A DNA stretch of 45,773 nucleotides from Fimadaptatus sp050946055 (GTDB lineage: Bacteria; Bacillota; Clostridia; Christensenellales; Aristaeellaceae): assembly GCA_050946055.1 (NCBI GenBank), contig JBMNUB010000020.1:1-45773 (forward strand). The letters are read 5' to 3'. The position numbers and the translations under genes are program-made. This document shows positions 22,621 through 30,887 of this stretch, piece after piece; position 1 is the first letter of the stretch, and each line of letters begins with the position of its first letter. The notes under the pieces are model-generated. The model had not been told where the DNA came from. It saw only the letters and a program-made list of their open reading frames with translations, and ran no database searches.

Positions 22621-23444
22621 CAATTGCCTATCGAGCGCAGATACTCGCGGCTCATCTTGGCGGCTTCCATCGGAGGACGGGTCGGGGACATGTCCTGCTC
22701 GACCACTACCCACTCGGCGCCCGCGTCCTTGCTGGCGGCCAGTATCTCGGGGAAGTTCTGTATGCCGTGACCCACGGGGCGGAACTCGAAGGTGGAGCGC
22801 TTGGCGCCCGAATCGGTGCCGTCGGCGTTTATCAGCGCGTAGGGGGTGGCGGCATCCTTGAGCGCGCCCTCTACATGGAAGTCCTTGAGATGCACGACGG
22901 GCGCACGGCCGGCATACTTGCGCACGTAAGCAGCGGGGTCTTCGCCGGCGAACTTGACCCAGCAGGTGTCCAGCTCGGTCTTGAGGAACTCCTCCGGCAC
23001 TGCGTCGTAGAGCATGTCCAGAGCGTACTTGCCGTCCACCTTGGTGAACTCGAAGTCGTGGTTGTGGTAGAGCAGCTGTATGCCTTCGCTGCTCAGGTAC
23101 TTGCCTATCTCCAGTATGTCGGCTATGGTCTTGGGCCATGCGTCGGTGCCGGGGCGGTCGCCGGGCTCGAGGTAGGGAACGGCGATGTACTTGCAGCCCA
23201 GTATCTTGTGATACTCGCAGGTGGCCTTGAGGTCGCTCTTGAGCGTGGCGAAGGGAACGTGGCTGGACACGGCCTTGAGCCCCAGCGCATCCAGCTGCGC
23301 GCGTATCTCCTCGGCACCATAGCCGTAGAAGCCCGCGAACTCGACTCCGTCATAGCCCATCTCGGCTATCTTCTTGAGTGTACCCATCATATCGGCGGCG
23401 GCATCGTCGCGCACGGAATATACCTGTATAGCTACCGGAAACAT
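22620..23444 (-). CDS. Sugar phosphate isomerase/epimerase (AP endonuclease family 2 fold)
   Basis: 274 residues of the xylose-isomerase-like TIM barrel family. Features seen are VYSVRDD at the first strand, MGYDGVEFAGFYG, the metal ligand region LLYHNHDFEF, ELDTCWVKFAGEDP, and VVHLKDF. Members interconvert sugars or inositol derivatives; the substrate is unknown. The start at 23444 follows GAGGAGG; the frame is open to 23528 but those codons overlap the promoter. It has its own promoter, back to back with that of the yhhN gene. The 3' end touches a partial copy of the dispersed element. Confidence 0.87.
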   Translation of the reverse strand: MFPVAIQVYSVRDDAAADMMGTLKKIAEMGYDGVEFAGFYGYGAEEIRAQLDALGLKAVSSHVPFATLKSDLKATCEYHKILGCKYIAVPYLEPGDRPGTDAWPKTIADILEIGKYLSSEGIQLLYHNHDFEFTKVDGKYALDMLYDAVPEEFLKTELDTCWVKFAGEDPAAYVRKYAGRAPVVHLKDFHVEGALKDAATPYALINADGTDSGAKRSTFEFRPVGHGIQNFPEILAASKDAGAEWVVVEQDMSPTRPPMEAAKMSREYLRSIGN

Positions 23445-23483
23445 TTGTATTACCTCCTCTGCAAAATGAACATCCATGGATAT

Positions 23484-23512
23484 ATTATAGTGCGTTTTGC
23501 GCGCGGTTACAA
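23484..23512 (-). promoter_or_regulatory. Promoter of the isomerase-like gene
   Basis: On the minus strand TTGTAA (23507-23512), 17 bases, TATAAT (23484-23489). Its -35 is one base from the -35 of the divergent promoter. Confidence 0.7.
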
Positions 23513-23513
23513 G

Positions 23514-23542
23514 TTGTTTGGCGCGCAATGACGTGATATAAT
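23514..23542 (+). promoter_or_regulatory. Promoter of the yhhN-like gene
   Basis: TTGTTT (23514-23519), 17 bases, TATAAT (23537-23542), 32 bases before the start codon. It is back to back with the isomerase promoter. Confidence 0.7.
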
Positions 23543-23574
23543 TATGAGCATGATGTGTGCAAGAGGTGAATGAA

Positions 23575-24207
23575 ATGTATTGGATGATGCTGCCGTTTGT
23601 GATTCTGGCCTGTGTTTACTGCGCCGATGCATGGCGCGGGGGAAAGTACTCGCACCTGCTCAAGCCGCTGCTGATGCCGGTGCTGCTGGCGGGCTACATA
23701 GCCGCCGCGCGCCCTGTGCAGGGGCTGATTATAGCCGGACTGGCGCTGGGGTTTGTGGGCGATGTGGCGCTTATGCGCAAGGGCGACAAGGCGTTCATAG
23801 TGGGGTTGGGCGCGTTCCTGCTGGGACACCTGATGTATGCGATATGGTTCATGCAGCGCATGGGCGGCATGCCCGGCGCATGGACGCTTGGCTATATCGC
23901 GCTGGTGGCGGCGGCGGGCGTGCTGCTGTACCGGCATCTGAGGCCGGGACTTGGCGATATGAAGCCCGCCGTGATTCTGTATGAAGCGGTGATACTGGTG
24001 ATGAGCGTGGCGGCGTTTGCGCTGATGCTGGCAAGGCCGGGCTGGGCTTCGGCGCTCATATGGCTGGGCAGCGTGAGCTTCATAGTGTCGGACAGCGTGC
24101 TGGCACAGGGCATATTTCTGGGCGAGCGCCCGCGCGGCCACTTCGCCGTGATGAGCACGTACACGCTGGCGCAGCTGCTTATAGCGCTGGGCGCGGCGAT
24201 GATGTGA
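23575..24207 (+). CDS. YhhN-family membrane protein (lysoplasmalogenase-like)
   Basis: 210 residues, seven to eight membrane segments. The family pattern is present: KPLLMPVLLA early, LALGFVGDVALM (the G-D motif), FLLGHLMYAIWF, and WLGSVSFIVSDSVLA followed by MSTYTLAQLLI near the end. Characterised members hydrolyse the vinyl-ether bond of lysoplasmalogens, and plasmalogens are common in anaerobic Clostridia, so that role is plausible. The start at 23575 follows AGAGGTGA. It is monocistronic. Confidence 0.82.
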   Translation: MYWMMLPFVILACVYCADAWRGGKYSHLLKPLLMPVLLAGYIAAARPVQGLIIAGLALGFVGDVALMRKGDKAFIVGLGAFLLGHLMYAIWFMQRMGGMPGAWTLGYIALVAAAGVLLYRHLRPGLGDMKPAVILYEAVILVMSVAAFALMLARPGWASALIWLGSVSFIVSDSVLAQGIFLGERPRGHFAVMSTYTLAQLLIALGAAMM

Positions 24208-24670
24208 GCGCATGTGAGGGCGCGCGGCGGGATGGGACAGGATGGGCATATGTGCGGCGTGGAGGGTTCGGCGGCGCTTGCATCGCAGCGCCCGCGAGCA
24301 CGCAGACATCGCATGCTTGAAGGTATGTCGGTAGATGTGGATATAGTCGCGCCCGCAAGCGCACTGACAGCGTAATGACGCACCTGCAAGATGCAGCCAG
24401 TTGAGCATGCAAGGCGGAACTTATACGAGCAGCGCGCAAGCCCAAGGACATCGCCATGTATGGTGCAGGCACGGCGCAGTGGACATTGGCACAAAGCTGC
24501 CGCGGATATGCCGGCATGAGCGCATCCGCGAGCGAGCTTGCGCAGCCATATGCGCGGGCAGGATATACTGACACCTGCACTTTGCATATCGGCGCTGCCG
24601 CAAACCTGCGGTTGCCGCGCGCATACTGCATAATCCAATACCCATGCAAATGTAAACTTGCCGATTTTCA
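24208..24670. other. Intergenic region, no gene recognised
   Basis: GC-rich DNA full of GCATGC/CATATG-like words. Short open frames on both strands have no ribosome site and no recognisable protein. No tandem repeat or hairpin with a T-run was seen. Confidence 0.4.
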
Positions 24671-24700
24671 TTGACGCGCGCGGCCAAAACGTGCTATGCT
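24671..24700 (+). promoter_or_regulatory. Promoter of the radical SAM operon
   Basis: TTGACG (24671-24676), 18 bases, TATGCT (24695-24700), 37 bases before the TTG start. Confidence 0.55.
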
Positions 24701-24736
24701 ATAGTGTACTATTGGGCAAAACAGGAGGCAGATCAT

Positions 24737-26596
24737 TTGGCTCTTACTGATACGGCGCTGTCAAGGCGCATAGAGCGCGTGCTGCCGCGGGTGCAGAAGG
24801 CTACCCGCTATATGGGCGGCGAGATGGGCGAGGTCATGAAGGACCCCGCCTCGGTGCGCGTCCGCTATGCGTTCTTGTTCCCGGACGTGTATGAGGTGGG
24901 CATGTCCCATCTGGGCATGAAGATACTATATCACACGATAAACAGGCGCGAGGACGCATGGTGCGAGCGGGTGTTCTCGCCGTGGCTGGACATGATAGAG
25001 GAGATGCGCCGCGAGGACATACCGCTGTTCACACTGGAGAGCCGCACGCCTGTGCGCGAGTTCGACCTGCTTGGCGTGACGCTCCAGTATGAGATGAGCT
25101 ATTCCAACATACTGGACGCGCTGGACATGGCGGGCATACCCCTGCGCAGCGCGGACAGGACGGAGGGGCCGTTCCTGATAGCGGGCGGTCCGTGCGCGTT
25201 CAATCCCGAACCGCTGGCCGATTTCTTCGATATATTCGTGTTGGGCGACGGCGAACAGTCCACCCACGACACGATAGACACATACATCAAGTGGAAGGAT
25301 TCCGGGCTTCCGCGCAGCGAATACCTGCGCATGTGCGCCCAGATACCGGGCGTATACGTGCCTTCGCTGTACGATGTCGAGTACAATGGCGACGGTACGG
25401 TGCGTTCCGTCACGCCCAAGCCCGGCTCGGGCGCGCCTGAGCGCGTTTACAAGGCGCTGGTCAATGACTTGACCGCCGCCGATTTCCCGGATCAGATGAT
25501 AGTCCCCTACGGCGAGATAGTCCACGACCGCATAATGCTGGAGATATTCCGCGGCTGCACGCGCGGCTGCCGCTTCTGTCAGGCGGGCATGATATACCGC
25601 CCCGTGCGCGAGCGCTCGATGGACAGGCTGCTGGAGCTGGCGCAGAAGCTGGTCGATTCTACGGGATATGAGGAGATTTCGCTCTCCAGTCTGTCCAGCG
25701 GCGACTATTCCTGCCTGCCCGAGCTGGCGACTGAGCTTATGAAGCGCTTTCAGGAGCGCCGCGTGTCCATAACCCTGCCCTCGCTGCGCGTGGACAGCTT
25801 CGTAAAGGATACGCTTGCGCAGACTCAGCGCGTCAAAAAGACCACGCTCACATTCGCGCCCGAGGCCGGCTCGCAGCGCCTGCGCGACGTGATAAACAAG
25901 GGCGTCACCGAGGATGACCTGCTGCGCAGCGTGCGCGATGCGTTCGAGGGCGGCTGGAGCAGCATAAAGCTGTACACCATGCTGGGCCTGCCCACCGAGA
26001 ACACCGGCGACCTGGACGGCCTTGTGCAGCTGACCCGCGACGTGATAGGTCAGTACTTCGCCGTACCCAAGGAGCAGCGCGCGCGCGGACTGCGCGTGGC
26101 CGTGTCCACATCCACGTTCGTACCCAAGCCGCACACGCCCTTCCAGTGGGAGCCGCAGGACAGCCTTGACACGATAGAGGAGAAGCAGCGCTATCTGGTA
26201 GGCCAGTTCAGGGGCATGAAATCGGTGGACTACAAGTACCATGAGAGCGAGATAAGCTTTATGGAGGCCTGCTTTGCACGCGGCGACAGGCGGCTGTGCC
26301 GCGTGCTGGAGTACGCGCATCAGCTGGGCTGCCGCTATGACGGCTGGCACGAGCAGTTCAAGTACGACATGTGGTTGCGCGCGTTTGAGATGGCGGGGCT
26401 GGACCCGCACTTCTACGCCAACCGCCGTCGCGCCGAGGACGAGGTATTGCCCTGGGATCACATAGACGCGGGCGTTACCAAGGAGTTCCTGCTGCGCGAA
26501 AAGCATCGCGCCGAGCGCGGGGAGATTACGCCCGACTGCCGCAAGGGCTGTCAGGGCTGCGGTCTGCAGCGATATGAGGGGGCGTGCCGCAAATGA
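24737..26596 (+). CDS. Radical SAM protein, TIGR03960 family
   Basis: About 619 residues. The N-terminal region (to about 250) is typical of TIGR03960, with FPDVYEVGMSHLGMKILY and GGPCAFNPEPLADFFDIFVLGDGE. It is followed by the radical SAM domain with CTRGCRFC (Cys274, Cys278, Cys281) binding the 4Fe-4S cluster. Three further cysteines lie near the C-terminus (CRKGCQGCG). Function is not established. It almost always sits next to a DUF2344 protein and RNase G, as here, which suggests an RNA-linked role. The TTG start follows AGGAGG by 8 bases; the upstream frame overlaps the promoter. It overlaps the next gene by ATGA. Confidence 0.9.
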   Translation: MALTDTALSRRIERVLPRVQKATRYMGGEMGEVMKDPASVRVRYAFLFPDVYEVGMSHLGMKILYHTINRREDAWCERVFSPWLDMIEEMRREDIPLFTLESRTPVREFDLLGVTLQYEMSYSNILDALDMAGIPLRSADRTEGPFLIAGGPCAFNPEPLADFFDIFVLGDGEQSTHDTIDTYIKWKDSGLPRSEYLRMCAQIPGVYVPSLYDVEYNGDGTVRSVTPKPGSGAPERVYKALVNDLTAADFPDQMIVPYGEIVHDRIMLEIFRGCTRGCRFCQAGMIYRPVRERSMDRLLELAQKLVDSTGYEEISLSSLSSGDYSCLPELATELMKRFQERRVSITLPSLRVDSFVKDTLAQTQRVKKTTLTFAPEAGSQRLRDVINKGVTEDDLLRSVRDAFEGGWSSIKLYTMLGLPTENTGDLDGLVQLTRDVIGQYFAVPKEQRARGLRVAVSTSTFVPKPHTPFQWEPQDSLDTIEEKQRYLVGQFRGMKSVDYKYHESEISFMEACFARGDRRLCRVLEYAHQLGCRYDGWHEQFKYDMWLRAFEMAGLDPHFYANRRRAEDEVLPWDHIDAGVTKEFLLREKHRAERGEITPDCRKGCQGCGLQRYEGACRK

Positions 26597-27303
26597 GGAT
26601 ACTGTTCGAGTTTTATAAGGGGCCGCGGCTGAAGTTCGTGTCGCTGCTGGACATGCAGCGGCTGATGCAGCGCGCACTCAGGCGCTCCGGGCTACCGGTG
26701 CGCTATTCGGGCGGATATTCGCCGCATGCGGCGATGTCGTTTGCCTCGGCGCTGGGCATAGGCGCGTGGAGCGACTGCGAGATACTGGACGTGAAGATGG
26801 AGCGCGAATGCCCGCTCGACGAGGCGTTTGCGCGCATGAACGCGGCGCTGCCCGCCGACATGCACATAACGCGCGTGTCCTCGGTGGAGGACGGCCATCC
26901 CGCTTCCATGGCGCGTCTGGACTGGGCGGATTACGACATAACGCTGCCCGCCGAAAAGGCGGACATAGCGCGCGCGGCGGTAGCGCTCATGGACGAAAAT
27001 GTGATAATGGCCATGCGCAAGACCAAGTCGGGCGAGCGCGAGACCGACTTGCGCCCGCTGATAGCTTCGCTTGACGCGCAGGAGCTGGAGGACGGAAGCG
27101 TTATGCTGCACGCGCGGCTGAGGCTGTGCGAACAGGGTACGCTCAAGCCCGAGCTGCTGCTTGGCGTGGCGGCGGAGCGCTGTGGACAGGAATACGCGGC
27201 GGGCGATGCCGTGATAGCCAGGCGCGCGCTGCTGACCGGCGCGGACGCAAGCGCCGCCCGGCCCATAATCACAGACGGCGTGAAGGCGACTTACAGCGCC
27301 TGA
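26593..27303 (+). CDS. TIGR03936/DUF2344 radical SAM-linked protein
   Basis: 236 residues beginning MRILFEFYKGPRLKFVSLLDMQRLMQRALRRS, then SGGYSPHAAMSFASALGIG, the diagnostic N-terminal segments of TIGR03936. In some bacteria it is fused to the preceding radical SAM protein; here the genes overlap by ATGA, showing coupled production. Function is unknown. The start at 26593 is preferred to GTG at 26584 because of the overlap and the upstream GAGGGGG. Confidence 0.88.
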   Translation: MRILFEFYKGPRLKFVSLLDMQRLMQRALRRSGLPVRYSGGYSPHAAMSFASALGIGAWSDCEILDVKMERECPLDEAFARMNAALPADMHITRVSSVEDGHPASMARLDWADYDITLPAEKADIARAAVALMDENVIMAMRKTKSGERETDLRPLIASLDAQELEDGSVMLHARLRLCEQGTLKPELLLGVAAERCGQEYAAGDAVIARRALLTGADASAARPIITDGVKATYSA

Positions 27304-27335
27304 CGCAGCCGTCGGGAACATTCCGGGGAGAGTAA

Positions 27336-28829
27336 ATGGCGAGCGATATATTGATAGAATCGATGTACGGCCGCACGCGGCTGGCCATGCTGGAGGATGG
27401 CCGCCTGCGCGAACTGTACTCGGAACAGGCTGGCACGGAAAAGCTGATAGGCAGCATATTCATGGGGCGCGTGGAAAACGTGCTGCCGGGCATGCAGGCG
27501 GCGTTTGTGAACATAGGTCTGGACAAGAACGCCTTTCTGTACGCCGGCGACCTAAAGCCCGGCCCGGACTGCCGCTTTGCCGACAGCGAGGCGCGCCCGG
27601 CCGACATACCCATACAGAAGCTGGTAAAGAGCGGGCAGGAGATAATGGTGCAGGTCATAAAGGACCCCGGCGGCTCTAAAGGGCCGCGCATATCCACCAA
27701 CATAACCCTGCCCGGACGCACGGTGGTGCTGCTGCCCACGGTGGACTACGTGGGCGTGTCCCGCCGCATACCCGAGGAGCGGCGCGAGGAGCTGCGCCGA
27801 CGCATGAACGCTATCAAGCCCTGCGGCATGGGCGCGATAGTGCGCACGGCGGGCGCTGACGTGAGCGACGAGGAGCTGCTTGCGGACATTGAGCAGCTGG
27901 TTGACAAGTGGAACCGCATAAGCGGCCGCGCGCGCTTTGTGAGCGCGCCCCGGCTTCTCCATGCGGATGAGACGCTGGTCACCCGCGCGGTGCGCGACAT
28001 GCTGCGCGATGACGGCGCGCGTCTGCTCATCGAGGACGCGGCCTGCTATGACGAGGCGCTGCGCGCCGCGCGCGAGTTCGCGCCGGACATGGCAGGGCGC
28101 ATAGAGCGCTACGCCGGGGCAAGGCCGCTGTTTGAGCTGTATGACGTGGCGACCCAGGCCGAGCGCGCGCTCAGCAGGCGCGTCTGGCTAAAGAGCGGCG
28201 GCTATATAGTCATAGACTGCGCCGAAGCCATGACGGTAATCGACGTAAACACCGGCAAGTACGTGGGCGACAGGGGACTTGAGGACACGGTCGTGCGCGT
28301 GAACATAGAGGCTGCCGAGGAAATCGCCGACCAGCTCCGCCTGCGCGACGTGGGCGGCATAGTGGTGATAGACTTCATCGACATGGCCTCGCCCGAGAAC
28401 CGCGAGCGCGTGATACGCACGCTGCGCGAGGCGCTCACCCGCGACCGCACCAAGACCAATGTTGTGGGGCTGACCGGGCTGGGCATGCTGGAGATGACGC
28501 GCAAGAAGGTGCATAACTCGCTGCGCAGTCAGCTCACGCAGCCCTGCCGTGCATGTGGCGGCGAGGGCTGGACGTATTCGGCGGACGCTCAGGCGCGCAG
28601 GATACTGCTGGCGCTGCGCAGCCGCGATTGCGACTTTGAGCCCATGCCGCTGATCGTGCGCGCGCCGCATGATACCGTGCGCGCGCTGATGGACATAGGG
28701 GTCACGCGGGATGAAGCCGTGTACGTGCTGACTGACGAGCGCGTGCGCGGATACGAGATAGAGCAGGCGACCGAACCGCTTCCGCAGGGGGCGCGCCGGC
28801 TCAAGGCATACCGGGAGGATGAACGATGA
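27336..28829 (+). CDS. rng: Ribonuclease G/E family endoribonuclease
   Basis: 497 residues. An N-terminal S1-like domain (IGSIFMGRVENVLPGMQAAFVNIG) is followed by the catalytic DNase I-like domain with metal-binding Asp in TVIDVNTGKYVG and in GGIVVIDFIDM, then the zinc-link CRACGGEG. It cleaves single-stranded RNA in rRNA and mRNA processing. The size is that of RNase G, without the long C-terminal scaffold of RNase E. It follows the DUF2344 gene by 32 bases with GGGGAGAG before the ATG, and overlaps miaB by ATGA. In many Clostridia rplU comes next; here miaB does. Confidence 0.92.
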   Translation: MASDILIESMYGRTRLAMLEDGRLRELYSEQAGTEKLIGSIFMGRVENVLPGMQAAFVNIGLDKNAFLYAGDLKPGPDCRFADSEARPADIPIQKLVKSGQEIMVQVIKDPGGSKGPRISTNITLPGRTVVLLPTVDYVGVSRRIPEERREELRRRMNAIKPCGMGAIVRTAGADVSDEELLADIEQLVDKWNRISGRARFVSAPRLLHADETLVTRAVRDMLRDDGARLLIEDAACYDEALRAAREFAPDMAGRIERYAGARPLFELYDVATQAERALSRRVWLKSGGYIVIDCAEAMTVIDVNTGKYVGDRGLEDTVVRVNIEAAEEIADQLRLRDVGGIVVIDFIDMASPENRERVIRTLREALTRDRTKTNVVGLTGLGMLEMTRKKVHNSLRSQLTQPCRACGGEGWTYSADAQARRILLALRSRDCDFEPMPLIVRAPHDTVRALMDIGVTRDEAVYVLTDERVRGYEIEQATEPLPQGARRLKAYREDER

Positions 28830-30187
28830 GCGAAACGCTCCGCGTAGACATTGACGCGATAGTTAAAGAGCCTAGGCTCGAGGGCAAGAAGTATCACATA
28901 GTCACATACGGCTGCCAGATGAATGCCCACGACAGCGAGAAGATAGCGGGCATGCTGGAGCGCATGGGCATGTGTCAGGCCGCAGAGCGCGACGAAGCCG
29001 ACCTTGTGCTGTACAACACCTGCTGCGTGCGCGAGAACGCCGAAAGGCGCGCGCTGGGCAATGTGGGCTGGCTCAAGGAGCTGAAGAAGGTAAAGCCCGA
29101 ACTGATGATAGTGGTGTGCGGCTGCATGGTGCAGCAGCAGGGCATGGCGCAAAAGCTGATGAAGCGCTATCCCTTTGTGGACATCGCCATAGGCACGCAC
29201 GATTTGGCAGCGCTGCCCGACATGCTGCGCGGCCTGCTTGACGGGCGAGGACATGCGCTCAGGGTGTCCGACATAGACGGCATAGTGGTCGAGGGGTTGC
29301 CGGTAAAGCGCACCAACCCCCATCACGCATACGTGACCATAATGTACGGCTGCAACAACTTCTGCTCGTACTGCATAGTGCCGTATGTGCGTGGCCGCGA
29401 GAGGTCGCGTCTGCCCGAGGACATATTGAGCGAAGTCAGGCAGCTCAAGGAAAGCGGCGTAAAGGAGATAATGCTGCTGGGGCAGAACGTCAACTCGTAT
29501 TCGGGCGGCGGCATGGACTTTGCGCAGCTGCTTTCAGAGGTGGACAAGATAGGCATAGAGCGCGTGCGCTTCATGACCTCGCATCCCAAGGACCTTTCGG
29601 ATGCGCTGATAGAGGTCATGGCTGGCTCCCGCCACATCTGCCACCAGCTGCACCTGCCCGTGCAGCACGGCAGCGACCGCATACTGGATGCCATGAACCG
29701 CAGATATACATCTGAGCATTACATGGAGCTGGTGGGCAGGCTGCGCGCCGCCATGCCCGACATCGGCCTTAGCACCGACCTGATAGTGGGCTTCCCCGGC
29801 GAGACCGACGAGGACTTCAGGCGCACGATAGAGCTGGTCAAGAATGTGCGGTACGATTCGGCTTATACATTCATATATTCGCCGCGGCAGGGTACTGTGG
29901 CGGCGGATATGCCCGGTCAAGTGCCGGACGAGGTGGCGCGTGAGCGCATACACGAGCTGATTGCCGTGCAGGAGCAGATAACCTCAGAGGTATATGCTTC
30001 TCAGGTGGGCAGGCGCGAGCGCGTGCTGGTAGAGGGCGTGTCGGCGCGCCGCGATACCGAGATAACCGGCCGCACTGAGCGCGGCATAACCGTCAACTTC
30101 GCAGGCGATGCCGCCATGATAGGCAGCACGGTCGATGTTGAGATAACCGGGGCGGGCCACAACACGCTTAGGGGACGATTGATTTAA
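28826..30187 (+). CDS. miaB: tRNA-2-methylthio-N6-dimethylallyladenosine synthase MiaB
   Basis: 453 residues with the three MiaB regions: the UPF0004 domain with Cys30, Cys66/67 and Cys98/100 (second 4Fe-4S cluster), the radical SAM CNNFCSYC (Cys176, Cys180, Cys183), and the C-terminal TRAM domain. NPHHAYVTIMYGC and YCIVPYVRGRERSR favour MiaB over MtaB or RimO. It adds the methylthio group to i6A37 of tRNAs. The isopentenyl group it needs is made by MiaA, encoded 6 kb further on. It overlaps the RNase G gene by ATGA. Confidence 0.93.
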   Translation: MSETLRVDIDAIVKEPRLEGKKYHIVTYGCQMNAHDSEKIAGMLERMGMCQAAERDEADLVLYNTCCVRENAERRALGNVGWLKELKKVKPELMIVVCGCMVQQQGMAQKLMKRYPFVDIAIGTHDLAALPDMLRGLLDGRGHALRVSDIDGIVVEGLPVKRTNPHHAYVTIMYGCNNFCSYCIVPYVRGRERSRLPEDILSEVRQLKESGVKEIMLLGQNVNSYSGGGMDFAQLLSEVDKIGIERVRFMTSHPKDLSDALIEVMAGSRHICHQLHLPVQHGSDRILDAMNRRYTSEHYMELVGRLRAAMPDIGLSTDLIVGFPGETDEDFRRTIELVKNVRYDSAYTFIYSPRQGTVAADMPGQVPDEVARERIHELIAVQEQITSEVYASQVGRRERVLVEGVSARRDTEITGRTERGITVNFAGDAAMIGSTVDVEITGAGHNTLRGRLI

Positions 30188-30259
30188 TTGCGCATGCGGC
30201 AATGCGCCGTGCGATTAAATGATAAATTTTGAACAACGATTTTTCAGGAGGAAACAGTC

Positions 30260-30700
30260 ATGGAAGAGATGAACAAGAGCGTACAGGAAGTATTCGAGCG
30301 CACGCATGCGCTGGCGCACGCGCTGCTTAACAGCGATATATATCAGGCCATGAAGGCCGCCGAGGAGGAGGCCATGGCCGACGCTGAGGCCGGCAAGGCC
30401 ATGGGCGAGTACCTCGAGCACAAGGGCGCGCTGGAGGAGCTGCTGGCTCAGGAGAACCCCGACGCCGCCAAGCTCAACGAGCATTCCACCGCCATGGAGG
30501 ACATACAGAACCGCATGCAGTCCATACCCTCGGTTGCCAAGATGACCGAGGCGCGCGGCGAGTTCTCCAACCTCATCGGTCAGGTAAACCAGATAATCTC
30601 CTTCGTAATCACCGGCGAGATGGGCGACGGCTGCGATTGCGGCGACGAGGGCTGCTCGGGCAACTGCTCCGGCTGCTCCGGCTGCGGCAGCATCAACTGA
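30260..30700 (+). CDS. YlbF/YmcA-family regulator with cysteine-rich tail
   Basis: 146 residues. Residues 1-120 are helical and match the YlbF/YmcA (Com_YlbF) family. It sits directly after miaB, as ymcA does in Bacillus subtilis. There YmcA, YlbF and YaaT form a complex that binds Fe-S clusters and guides RNase Y. Here the last 25 residues hold six cysteines (125, 127, 132, 136, 139, 142) in a Gly/Ser-rich tail, likely a metal or Fe-S site. The start follows AGGAGG. Function in RNA processing is inferred from homologues. Confidence 0.8.
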   Translation: MEEMNKSVQEVFERTHALAHALLNSDIYQAMKAAEEEAMADAEAGKAMGEYLEHKGALEELLAQENPDAAKLNEHSTAMEDIQNRMQSIPSVAKMTEARGEFSNLIGQVNQIISFVITGEMGDGCDCGDEGCSGNCSGCSGCGSIN

Positions 30701-30887
30701 TTTTGACCGCCTGCATGGGGCTGCTGCGCTGTGTTGGGCGCGGCAGCATCATGCGGCATATGCACATTTTACAGGACAAGGCTCAGACGGCGCGCTGCGT
30801 CCGCACATTGCGTGCGGGGGCCGCGCTGTTTGCGCGCCATGAGCCAATGGCTTTAGGCGCGCATGGCCCGACAGGAGGGAGACACCG

